Positions 56,811 to 64,000 of a DNA stretch of 64,000 nt are shown piece by piece (within the stretch, counting starts at the first letter, position 1; every line of letters begins with the position of its first letter). The position numbers and the translations under genes were made by a program. The stretch spans positions 1-64,000 of the forward strand of contig JALHNI010000016.1 in the NCBI GenBank assembly GCA_022843605.1, read 5' to 3'. The stretch comes from Bryobacter sp. Lineage in GTDB: Bacteria; Acidobacteriota; Terriglobia; Bryobacterales; Bryobacteraceae. A model generated the notes under the pieces. That model had not been told where the DNA came from. It worked only from the letters and a program-made list of their open reading frames with translations, and ran no database searches.

Positions 56811-58427
56811 ATGCGACGCCCGCCGGAGTTACGCCAGGAACGCCCCCTGCTGTGGTCCACGGGTACCGGTGCGCAGGTATGGGCCATGCTGGACGGGGCC
56901 CGTCGCGGAGATGTGCCGCTGATCCGGGGCTTGCTGAAGCGAGAACCCGCGTTGATCCGATGCCACTACCGCTACCGGACACCGCTTGACTTTGCCGTGC
57001 GCGAGAATCAGGTGGCAACAGCGAAGCTGTTGCTGGGCCATACCGGAGATCCGCTCAGTTTGGCGGTAAATGACACGCTACTCGAAGTCACGCGCGACCG
57101 GGGCTACACGCAGATGCGGGAGTTGCTCCGGGAACATCTTGCGGCACGGTACCGAATCTCGTCGCGCGGGGAGATTCTAGCGGCGGCGATTCGCGACAAG
57201 AACCTGCGCAACGTGAAGCGACTGTTGGACGCATCGCCCGACCTGTTGCACGCCGGCGACGAGCGTGGAAATCAGCCAATCCACTGGGCGGTGATGACGC
57301 GGCAACCGCGAATCATCGACGAACTGCATCGTCGCGGCGCCGACCTCAACGCCCCACGCTTCGACGGGGCGCGGCCCATCCAGTTAACGAATGGGGACTA
57401 TCTTTATCGCGGCTGGCGGGATGTCCCGGCAGGCACGAAGGCGACGCCCCGTGATGTGCTGAAGCACTTGCGCAAGCTGGGAACCGAATGCGACCTCTGT
57501 ACGGCCTGCTACATCGGCGACGAGGCTCGCGTACGGGAGTTACTGAAGGCGGATCCTGGCTCAGCCAACCGGCCTTCGGCCTACGTGACCTACTATGCCT
57601 GTTCCGGCACACCCCTACGCAACGCTGCCAGCGGTGGCCATTTGACAATCGTGCGTTTGTTGCTCGAACATGGCGCTGATCCGAACCTGCCTGAAGAGGG
57701 CATCGCGCCGCTGGGGCACGCCCTCCATTCCGCCGTCTGCCATGGCCATCGGGAGATTGTCGAATTGCTGCTCGATTACGGCGCACACCCAAACGTACCT
57801 GTGGAAAGCTCTGCGGACACACTGAGCGCGGCGATCCGCAACGGCGATCAGGCGATGGTGAACTTACTCGCATCGCGCGGCGCATCACGGTCGATCGAGA
57901 TACTCGCTTACTACGGCGACACGATGACGGCGGCTGCCGCGCTGGCGGCGAATCCCAAACTGGCCGGCAATCCGGAGGCCTTGGCAAATGCAGCGCGCGA
58001 AGGACACGAGCCCTTCGTACGCTTGCTGCTGCGGCATTGGCCGGGGCTCGCGAAGCAGGTAGGAGTGGGAGCGAAAACTCGAGCCATCACGGAGTTACTA
58101 TTTGCCGATGGGATGAGTCCGAATCATCGCGACTGGCTGGGCGCGACGCCCTTGCACGAGTTCGCCCGGCGCGGTGACCTCGCGAATGCCGCACTCTTTC
58201 TGGAGCGCGGCGCCAACGTCAATGCTGTGGACGGCGATCTACGTTCCACACCTTTGGGCTGGGCGGCCAAGTTCGGCCAGGCAGCCATGGCGGAACTGCT
58301 GCTCGCGCGTGGCGCCCGCCCCGACTGGCCACGAAAACCTGAGTGGGCAAGAGCAATCGAGTGGGCCCGTCGCCGCGGCCATACCGGGATTGAGCAGATG
58401 CTCAACGCTAGCAGGGGAGAACATTGA
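56811..58427 (+). CDS. Ankyrin-repeat protein
   Basis: 538 residues from the ATG at 56811 (the ORF track's 105 additional N-terminal residues are antisense to the hydrolase). About ten ankyrin repeats are visible, for example GNQPIHWAVMTRQPRIIDEL, GTPLRNAASGGHLTIVRLLL, APLGHALHSAVCHGHREIVE and GATPLHEFARRGDLANAALF. No signal peptide. Ankyrin repeats bind partner proteins; partner unknown. The 3' end overlaps the VapC-like gene by 20 bases on the opposite strand. Confidence 0.9.
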   Translation: MRRPPELRQERPLLWSTGTGAQVWAMLDGARRGDVPLIRGLLKREPALIRCHYRYRTPLDFAVRENQVATAKLLLGHTGDPLSLAVNDTLLEVTRDRGYTQMRELLREHLAARYRISSRGEILAAAIRDKNLRNVKRLLDASPDLLHAGDERGNQPIHWAVMTRQPRIIDELHRRGADLNAPRFDGARPIQLTNGDYLYRGWRDVPAGTKATPRDVLKHLRKLGTECDLCTACYIGDEARVRELLKADPGSANRPSAYVTYYACSGTPLRNAASGGHLTIVRLLLEHGADPNLPEEGIAPLGHALHSAVCHGHREIVELLLDYGAHPNVPVESSADTLSAAIRNGDQAMVNLLASRGASRSIEILAYYGDTMTAAAALAANPKLAGNPEALANAAREGHEPFVRLLLRHWPGLAKQVGVGAKTRAITELLFADGMSPNHRDWLGATPLHEFARRGDLANAALFLERGANVNAVDGDLRSTPLGWAAKFGQAAMAELLLARGARPDWPRKPEWARAIEWARRRGHTGIEQMLNASRGEH

Positions 58428-58827
58428 CGTGCTTGCGGCCAGCGTAGTTGAGCACATTCTCGTCAGCGGTCACCAACCGGGCTCGCAGGTGGCGAGCGGT
58501 GGCGACCAGAAGACGATCAGCCGGGTCGCCGTGAAAAGGCCCGGGCAGATTGCTGCTTTCGATCGCCGCCTCCCGCGCCAGTGGCACCAGCGACATTCCC
58601 GGAACGTCGAGTGCCTGTTTGGTCCATTCGTCGGTCGATGACTTGAACACCAATCGGCCCTTCGCCGCCAGCATGCCGACCTCCCAAATGGAGATGATCG
58701 AGACCAAACATTCGCCGCGCTGGCAGGCTCGCTCAATGGCCGTCCATGTCCTGCGCTCGAAGTTCTTGAGTTGTCCTACCGTGAACCACACCCAGGCATG
58801 AGTATCCAGCAGCAATGGCTCACTCAT
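58408..58827 (-). CDS. vapC: PIN-domain ribonuclease toxin (VapC-like)
   Basis: 139 residues from the ATG at 58827. The acidic PIN residues are placed as expected: Asp in LLLDTHAWVWF, Glu in VSIISIWEVGMLAAKG, Asp in FHGDPADRLLVATARHL and Asp in RLVTADENVLNY. The opening LLDTHAWVW is typical of VapC toxins that cleave tRNA or rRNA. It starts eight bases inside the end of the antitoxin gene, the normal antitoxin-toxin order. Confidence 0.9.
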   Translation of the reverse strand: MSEPLLLDTHAWVWFTVGQLKNFERRTWTAIERACQRGECLVSIISIWEVGMLAAKGRLVFKSSTDEWTKQALDVPGMSLVPLAREAAIESSNLPGPFHGDPADRLLVATARHLRARLVTADENVLNYAGRKHVNVLPC

Positions 58828-59062
58828 CCCATGCTTCCCACTTCTCGCCAGTGGAAAAAATATCGCCATGAATCTCGACGGTGCCCTTCATCCGGCCACC
58901 GTACTCTACTTTGCCTTGGGTCGGCAGTTCCATCGGCAGCAGCCGGGCCACAGGCACGCCATGCTTCGTAATGACGAGTTCTTTGCGCTCGTCCCGAACG
59001 TCATCGAGCAGCGCCAGGCACTTGGCCTTGAACTCTCCGGCTGGAATTTTCGTAGAAACCAC
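58820..59062 (-). CDS. Phd/YefM-type antitoxin (VapB-like)
   Basis: About 80 residues. VSTKIPAGEFKAKCLALLDD and KELVITKHGVPVARLLPMEL match the prevent-host-death antitoxin fold (DNA-binding strand-helix). The C-terminal half (GRMKGTVEIHGDIFSTGEKWE) is the usual toxin-wrapping tail, with the frequent pattern GxxxGxVxIxGDI. I prefer the GTG at 59062; the ORF track's GTG at 59104 overlaps hupE by 23 bases. Two TGACCAT direct repeats just upstream could be an autoregulatory site. Confidence 0.85.
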   Translation of the reverse strand: MVSTKIPAGEFKAKCLALLDDVRDERKELVITKHGVPVARLLPMELPTQGKVEYGGRMKGTVEIHGDIFSTGEKWEAWDE

Positions 59063-59081
59063 TATGGTCAGAATACCATGG

Positions 59082-60371
59082 TCATAAGCCTGCGTCTCGT
59101 TCACGCCAGCGTTGCACGCCGTAGTAAACGGCCCAGATCAGCATCAGCACCATCAGCCAGCGCAACGTCATCGCCCAGAAGGCGGCGTTCAGCAGCGGAG
59201 CCGTAAAGGTGTACTTGCGGAGTAACTCGCCGCGCTCCCACATCCAATGCCAACCGGTGTGGGCGATCAGCGCGGAAAGAATGATGGAGCCCAGGCGTTC
59301 GTCGACGACGTAGCGGAAGAGCGCGGCGACGGCAGGCACCATGACCGCGAGCGCCGCCAGTTGGCCGAGTTCCACACCGACGTTGAAGGAGAGCAGCGCC
59401 GCCGCCAAGTGGGATCCGGCGAACTGCAGCGACTCGCGCAACGCAAAGGAAAAGCCAAAGCCATGCACCAGGCCAAAGCAGAACGCCAGAACCCAGGTGC
59501 CGTGCCCCCTACCGCCGGCGATGTTCGCCAAGGCCACGTAGACGATGGAAGCCGCGATCAGCAGTTCAACGAACGGCGGGAACCACAACGCATCGAGCGT
59601 CATGCCCAGCGCCGACGCGATGAGCGTCAGGGAGTGCGCGGCAGTAAAGGCGGTGGCCACCCAGACGAGCGCGCGAAAGCGCCGAACGGGAATCACCAGG
59701 CACAGTAGAAAGAGTAAGTGGTCAGCGCCTTCCAGGATGTGAATGAAACCGAGGCGCACAAAGAGTGAGGTGGCCTGCCACCAACTGGGATCGAGCGGGA
59801 AGGCGTCCGGGTCACCGGTCAGCAGGAAGGTGCGTTCGCCATAATGCAGGACCGTATCGACGCGCTCACCCAGATTGGCAAAGGCCGGCCGGATGGCAAA
59901 CGCGGCGCTCGCGTTTTGAATCGGATACTCAAGGGCCACGTCGAAGAACACCTGCTTCCAGAAGAGCTTCTGCTGATTCCGGGGGAGTGGCGTTTGAAGG
60001 TGTGCGTCGGCGAGGGCAAAGGAGGCGAAAGACCGGTCTGACTCGATCGAGATCTGCGTCGCGGCGATACGCGGGGATGGCGTAGCGGCACCGTTCTCAA
60101 ACAGTGTAAGCGGGTCAGCAACCCAGACCTTGGCCAGGCCCGGCAGACGAGGCGCGAGTGCCGCGACGTCGAGGTAACCGCCCTCAAGGCGGGGGAAATC
60201 CACGTCGCGCACCGCCTCAAGCGGGATGCGGACAAGGACGCGCATCGCCGGGCCCACCGGGCGGGCATGGACGTGGACGGTGACTTGCGCAGGCGCGTCG
60301 TGCGCCCAGGCGGAAGTCGCCAGTAGAAAGAGTATTGCGGCTCGCAAGGGTGTATCATAGCGAACGCTCAC
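59082..60371 (-). CDS. HupE/UreJ family membrane protein with exported N-terminal domain
   Basis: 429 residues. A signal peptide (ILFLLATSAWAHD) leads a periplasmic strand-rich domain of about 190 residues. It is followed by seven or so membrane helices starting at the family signature GFIHILEGADHLLFLLCLVI, with HSLTLIASALGM and GLVHGFGFSFALRESL. HupE/UreJ proteins are proposed Ni/Co permeases, but this long form stands apart from any hydrogenase or urease. The start (GTG at 60371) is uncertain; a TTG eight codons later also fits the signal peptide. Divergent from the NHL gene. Confidence 0.85.
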   Translation of the reverse strand: MSVRYDTPLRAAILFLLATSAWAHDAPAQVTVHVHARPVGPAMRVLVRIPLEAVRDVDFPRLEGGYLDVAALAPRLPGLAKVWVADPLTLFENGAATPSPRIAATQISIESDRSFASFALADAHLQTPLPRNQQKLFWKQVFFDVALEYPIQNASAAFAIRPAFANLGERVDTVLHYGERTFLLTGDPDAFPLDPSWWQATSLFVRLGFIHILEGADHLLFLLCLVIPVRRFRALVWVATAFTAAHSLTLIASALGMTLDALWFPPFVELLIAASIVYVALANIAGGRGHGTWVLAFCFGLVHGFGFSFALRESLQFAGSHLAAALLSFNVGVELGQLAALAVMVPAVAALFRYVVDERLGSIILSALIAHTGWHWMWERGELLRKYTFTAPLLNAAFWAMTLRWLMVLMLIWAVYYGVQRWRERDAGL

Positions 60372-60382
60372 CCAGGAGAAAA

Positions 60383-61633
60383 ATGACCATGGCGTCCTTG
60401 TACAGCAAAGCCACCGCCTTCGTCGCGACCTTCGCGGCTCTCGGCGCGGGAGTGTACTTACTCGATCAGCGAGCCAGCGTAGAAGCGGCAGGCACGCAGG
60501 CCCCGCGCTTCGAAGTGGACCCGATGTGGCCCAAGCCGCTGCCGAACCATTGGGTGATCGGTGCCACGATCGGCGTCGGCGTCGACGCCAAGGACAACGT
60601 CTGGATCATCCATCGCGGCGGTTCCCTCGAGGAAAAGGAGCGCTATGCCACCTGGAACCCAAAGGCCTCCGAGTGCTGTGCTCCCGCGCCTTCGGTGTTG
60701 GGCTTCAGCCCCGCCGGTGACTTGATTGCGAGTTGGGGCGGCAAGAGCGGCGAAGGCTTCACGTGGCCATCGTCGAACCATGGCATTGATGTCGACCACA
60801 AGGGCAACGTCTGGATCGGCGGCAACGGGCGCGGTTCGGTGCCCGCGGCGCTGGCACACGACGAAAGCAAGATGGCCGCCGCCGGCCGCGTGCATGACTC
60901 GATGCTGTTGAAGTTCACGCAGTCCGGCCAGTTTCTGATGCAGTTAGGCAAGCCGTTTGAGAGCAAAGGCAGCAACGACGTGGGCAATTTGCGGTTGCCG
61001 GCCAAGTCACTGGTAGATCCGAAGACGAATGAGCTTTACGTCGCTGACGGCTACGGCAATCGGCGCGTGATTGTCTTCGACGCGGACACCGGCAAATACA
61101 AGCGCCATTGGGGCGCCTATGGCAATAAACCGGATGACACGGATCTGGGCCCCTACAAGCCCAACGAACCAGCGCCAAAGCAGTTTCGTACTCCGGTGCA
61201 TGGCGTCGCACTGGCGAACGATGGACTGCTGTATGTTTGTGACCGCACGAACAATCGCATTCAAGTCTTCAAGACGGATGGCACTTACGTGAAGGAAGGC
61301 TGGGTCGCGCGGCCGACGTTGGGCGATGGCGCGGCTTTCGATGTGGCCCTCTCGCGCGATCCTCAGCAGAGATATCTGTATGTTGCCGATGGCTCCAATA
61401 TGAAGGTGCATATCTTACTGCGCGACACGCTCGAAGTACTCACTACCTTTGGCGACGGCGGACGTCAGCCGGGCCAGTTCTATGCGGTGCACAGCATCGC
61501 CACCGACTCCAAGGGCAACATCTATACGACGGAGACCTACCGCGGCCAGCGCGTGCAGAAGTTCACCTTCCGGGGCGTGGCCCCGGTGACGAAGAAAGAT
61601 CAGGGGGTCGTTTGGCCGAGGGCGAGCCGCTAA
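60383..61633 (+). CDS. NHL-repeat beta-propeller protein, exported or membrane-anchored
   Basis: About 416 residues from the ATG at 60383, which has AGGAG four bases upstream. An N-terminal hydrophobic anchor (AFVATFAALGAGVYLL) precedes a six-bladed NHL propeller: HGIDVDHKGNVWIGGNGRG, LVDPKTNELYVADGYGNRRV, HGVALANDGLLYVCDRTNNR and HSIATDSKGNIYTTETYRGQ. Proteins of this type are often annotated as peptidyl-alpha-hydroxyglycine-lyase-like or SMP-30-like, but catalytic assignment is not possible here. The stop overlaps the convergent peptidase by four bases. Confidence 0.88.
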   Translation: MTMASLYSKATAFVATFAALGAGVYLLDQRASVEAAGTQAPRFEVDPMWPKPLPNHWVIGATIGVGVDAKDNVWIIHRGGSLEEKERYATWNPKASECCAPAPSVLGFSPAGDLIASWGGKSGEGFTWPSSNHGIDVDHKGNVWIGGNGRGSVPAALAHDESKMAAAGRVHDSMLLKFTQSGQFLMQLGKPFESKGSNDVGNLRLPAKSLVDPKTNELYVADGYGNRRVIVFDADTGKYKRHWGAYGNKPDDTDLGPYKPNEPAPKQFRTPVHGVALANDGLLYVCDRTNNRIQVFKTDGTYVKEGWVARPTLGDGAAFDVALSRDPQQRYLYVADGSNMKVHILLRDTLEVLTTFGDGGRQPGQFYAVHSIATDSKGNIYTTETYRGQRVQKFTFRGVAPVTKKDQGVVWPRASR

Positions 61634-63111
61634 GGCATCGCCAGCAGCGTCGCCATGGTGACGATACCTTCCCACAGATTCGCCAGGCGCAGGTTCTCGT
61701 TGAAACTATGCTGACTGTTGTCGTGATTGACGATCGGCACCCCAATCATGGGCGTTTGTAACTCCTGCTCAAAGACCCACAGCGGCACGCTGCCGCCCAG
61801 CGCGGGCAGCAGAACCAGATTCGGATAAGTCTTACGTAGTGTCGCGATAACATCGCGGGAGATAGGCAAGTCAAGGCTGGTCCGGACGGCATTGTAGCCT
61901 TCACGCGCCGTCAGCTTCGCAATCTTGGAATGCTTGCGCCGCTCATCGTCCGTCGGATCCTGCGCAGTAACAAAGTACCCCTGCAAGCGTAGGTGCGCCC
62001 GAAGCTTCTCCACTTGCCGCCGATGGTCGTTCCCTTTCACCAGCCGCAGGTCGAGCGAAGCGGTGGCCTTGGCCGGCACCACGTTGCGCGCGCTATTGCC
62101 GGTGCCGGCACTCTCGAGACCTCGGATGTTCAGGCTCGGCAGCATGATGCGTTCCACCAGACGGGCGCCGCTGCCATCGGTGTTCACCAAACCCAATTCC
62201 TCTTTCAACTGCTCATCGACAGCGGGCACGGCGAGCAGGGCCTGACGCTCGGCAGCGCTCAATGGCAGTACTTCATCGTAAAAACCGGCGACTAAGACCT
62301 TGCCCTCACCATCGGTCATGGTGGCGAGCAGTCGCGAGAGCATCATGGCCGGGTTCGGCGCCCAGTTGCCGTAGTGACCGCTATGGAGCTCACGCTTGGG
62401 ACCGTAGACAGTGAGTTCGACCGCGGTGACACCGCGGACGCCGAAGTAGAGCGACGGCTGGCGGTTCTGATGCACGGGTCCGTCGCAGATCAGCCAAACA
62501 TCGCCGGCGAGTAACTCCTTGTAAGTCTTGGCGAACTGCTCCAGGTGAGGTGAACCGGCCTCTTCCTCCCCTTCGAAGAAGAACTTCAGGTTCGCCTGAT
62601 GCCGGATACCCAAGGCCTTCATGGCATCAAGCGCGGCCAGAATCGCCATGATGGGTGCCTTATCGTCGGAGACCGATCGGGCGTAGAGGCGGGACTCGGC
62701 GTCGAACACGCTGGCGTTCTCCCAGTCCACGGGCTGCCCCTTGGCGTCCCGCAGAACAGCGGTGAAGGGTGGGGATGTCCACTCGCGCGGGTCAACGGGT
62801 TGGCCGTCGTAGTGGGCGTAAAAGATCAGGGTACGCTTCGCGCCTGGCGTAGAGATTTCGCCGAAGACCACCGGCGGCGCGCCTTCGAGTTCGAGCAGCC
62901 GGCTGGAGACGCCGCGCTGCTTCAGCATGCTGTGCACAAGGTCAGCATTGCGGCGAATGTTGGCCTTGTCGGAGGCGCGATTCGGAATCTCGACCAGCGG
63001 GATGAACTCGCTGAGTAGGGCTCTCTCGCGTGCTTGGCGCCACTCATGAATGGACCGGGGATCCACTTGAGCGTTCAGGGTAAGGACGAAAAGCGCAAGA
63101 AGAAGCCTCAT
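61630..63111 (-). CDS. Exported M20-family metallopeptidase (dipeptidase-like)
   Basis: 493 residues from the ATG at 63111 (signal MRLLLALFVLTLNAQV). Zinc ligands: His in FYAHYDGQPVDP, Asp in SVSDDKAPIMAIL, the catalytic Glu pair in FFFEGEEEAGSPHL, and the last His in VNHDNSQHSFNENLRL. The dimerisation domain includes ELHSGHYGNWAPNP. Architecture matches M20 dipeptidases/carboxypeptidases such as CNDP-like enzymes, here exported for peptide scavenging. It ends convergently with the NHL gene. Confidence 0.93.
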   Translation of the reverse strand: MRLLLALFVLTLNAQVDPRSIHEWRQARERALLSEFIPLVEIPNRASDKANIRRNADLVHSMLKQRGVSSRLLELEGAPPVVFGEISTPGAKRTLIFYAHYDGQPVDPREWTSPPFTAVLRDAKGQPVDWENASVFDAESRLYARSVSDDKAPIMAILAALDAMKALGIRHQANLKFFFEGEEEAGSPHLEQFAKTYKELLAGDVWLICDGPVHQNRQPSLYFGVRGVTAVELTVYGPKRELHSGHYGNWAPNPAMMLSRLLATMTDGEGKVLVAGFYDEVLPLSAAERQALLAVPAVDEQLKEELGLVNTDGSGARLVERIMLPSLNIRGLESAGTGNSARNVVPAKATASLDLRLVKGNDHRRQVEKLRAHLRLQGYFVTAQDPTDDERRKHSKIAKLTAREGYNAVRTSLDLPISRDVIATLRKTYPNLVLLPALGGSVPLWVFEQELQTPMIGVPIVNHDNSQHSFNENLRLANLWEGIVTMATLLAMP

Positions 63112-63155
63112 GGCGCCTAGCGTAGCAGGCGACGAATGGGGCGGTGTAAAAGCAA

Positions 63156-63188
63156 ATGGCCGGATGAGCAGATTGCTCACCCGGCCAT
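63156..63188 (-). terminator. Terminator-like hairpin after TonB receptor 3
   Basis: On the minus strand ATGGCCGG-G-TGAGC-AATCT-GCTCA-T-CCGGCCAT forms a 13-bp stem with one mismatch, followed by TTGCTTTTAC. It begins 20 bases after the receptor stop. Confidence 0.7.
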
Positions 63189-63207
63189 GGTTGCGTGCTT
63201 GCGTCAG

Positions 63208-64000
63208 TTAGTAGATCAGCTTGACCCCGAACTGAACGATGCGGGGCAGATTGTTCTGAGCGTTCACCACACCGAACTGCGGATTCCCGAAGACCTGATT
63301 GGGCGGCGAGAAACGAGCGCTGTTGGTGAGATTGAAGACCTCGGCGCGGAACTGAAGATTCAGCTTCTCGACGATGCGGGTGTTCTTGGTCAGGGTCATG
63401 TCGATCTGCGCAGTGCCGTCGGAACGAAGACCGCCGAGGGTGCGGGCGGCGTTGCCGAAGGTGTAGGCGGGAGGGAGGGAGAACGGCGCCGAGTCAATCC
63501 AGCGCGCGGGCGTCGGATTGTCGAGCTTGGCGCTGACGCCGCTCCAGTTCGGGCGTTGGCCGCCGCCTTGCGAGAAGGTGTTGTTCGTCGCCGCGGTGAT
63601 GCCCAGCGGACCGCCGCTGAAGGCCGACCAGATACCACCAAGCTGCCATCCGCCGAGAGCACGTCCGGCGAAGCCGCTGCGCGTCTTAAAGAAGGGCAGC
63701 TCATAGACCGCATTCGCGATGAAGCGGTGCGTCTGGTCGAGCGTGGACGGGCTCCACTCGGCGAGTAAGTTGTAATTGTCCTGGACGCTGGAGGCACCAA
63801 TCGTTTCGCCTGCAAATGGGCCAGCGCCGTAATCCATCTGCTTGGACCAGGTATGCGAAAAGAGAATGCTAAGGCCGCTGGCGTAACGCTTCTCGATTTT
63901 GGTCAGCAGCGCGTGGTAGGTGGAGGCGCCCCAGCCGCTATTCTGGCCGGTAACGGCATCGAAATGCGGATACGGGCGCAGTAACTGCGCGCGCGCAACC
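63208..64000 (-). CDS. Oar-like TonB-dependent receptor 3 (partial, 5' end beyond window)
   Basis: C-terminal 263 residues of an outer-membrane beta-barrel. The reading frame stays open through position 64000 (VARAQLLRPYPHFDAVTGQN, SGWGASTYHALLTKIEKRYA), so the ORF track's start at 63837 is internal. Hallmarks shared with the other two receptors are ILFSHTWSKQMDYG, ANAVYELPFFKTRSGFAGRA, LGGWQLGGIWSAFSGGPLGI and the aromatic end RIVQFGVKLIY. Its N-terminal carboxypeptidase-like domain would lie outside the window. Confidence 0.92.
   Translation of the reverse strand, partial: VARAQLLRPYPHFDAVTGQNSGWGASTYHALLTKIEKRYASGLSILFSHTWSKQMDYGAGPFAGETIGASSVQDNYNLLAEWSPSTLDQTHRFIANAVYELPFFKTRSGFAGRALGGWQLGGIWSAFSGGPLGITAATNNTFSQGGGQRPNWSGVSAKLDNPTPARWIDSAPFSLPPAYTFGNAARTLGGLRSDGTAQIDMTLTKNTRIVEKLNLQFRAEVFNLTNSARFSPPNQVFGNPQFGVVNAQNNLPRIVQFGVKLIY

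Overview
The window looks like chromosomal DNA of an Acidobacteriota member, most likely Bryobacterales/Solibacter-like. The evidence is three very large Oar-type TonB-dependent receptors with carboxypeptidase-regulatory-like N-termini, CRTAC1 (FG-GAP/ASPIC) and TPR secreted proteins, a C-terminal domain resembling the 'Solibacter uncharacterized C-terminal domain' (TIGR03437), GC-rich codon usage, and many short secreted proteins with clear signal peptides. Taxonomy is inferred from protein types only. No database search was possible.

Layout. 0-1 kb: a rhomboid protease. 1-3 kb: a compact bacterial microcompartment (BMC) cluster of class II aldolase, one hexameric shell protein and three pentameric vertex proteins. 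3-6.6 kb: a DUF4149-like membrane protein, a Tat-exported Gfo/Idh/MocA oxidoreductase, and three exported proteins (Asn-rich, META, SYLF). 6.6-18.4 kb: a minus-strand nutrient-uptake block with two TonB receptors, TPR, CRTAC1 and a toroid-like protein. 18.5-21.1 kb: an ECF-type cobalt/nickel importer (cbiMQO). Divergent from it at 21.4-23.2 kb is a RiPP-like cluster: a 74-aa Cys-containing candidate precursor, a DUF692/MNIO enzyme and an HvfC/DUF2063-like partner. 24-27 kb: an ECF sigma factor, a small partner, an MscS-like channel and an MFS carrier. 27-30 kb: a pentapeptide-repeat membrane protein with a hexanucleotide tandem repeat, plus repeat-rich intergenic DNA. 30.5-33 kb: a sulfatase and an O-methyltransferase. 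33.1-33.8 kb: a candidate selenoprotein (in-frame TGA plus a bacterial SECIS-like hairpin) next to a truncated globin. 33.8-37.4 kb: a small accessory island of immunity-like and unknown genes sprinkled with a TGGCACC-core repeat.

37.5-50 kb is housekeeping and metabolic: a conserved hypothetical, oligopeptidase B, folC, plsC, a three-subunit molybdenum hydroxylase, XRE and MoaD-like proteins, an HD-domain protein, tRNA-Ala(GGC) and rsmG. 50-64 kb carries secreted alpha/beta hydrolases, an MFS carrier, OsmC, a PQQ-type sugar dehydrogenase, an exported PPC-domain protein, an ankyrin protein, a VapBC-like pair, HupE/UreJ, an NHL propeller protein, an M20 peptidase and a third TonB receptor cut by the window edge.

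The three most noteworthy items are the MNIO RiPP cluster beside a metal importer, the selenoprotein missed by standard ORF calling, and the minimal BMC locus whose aldolase ends in a likely encapsulation peptide.
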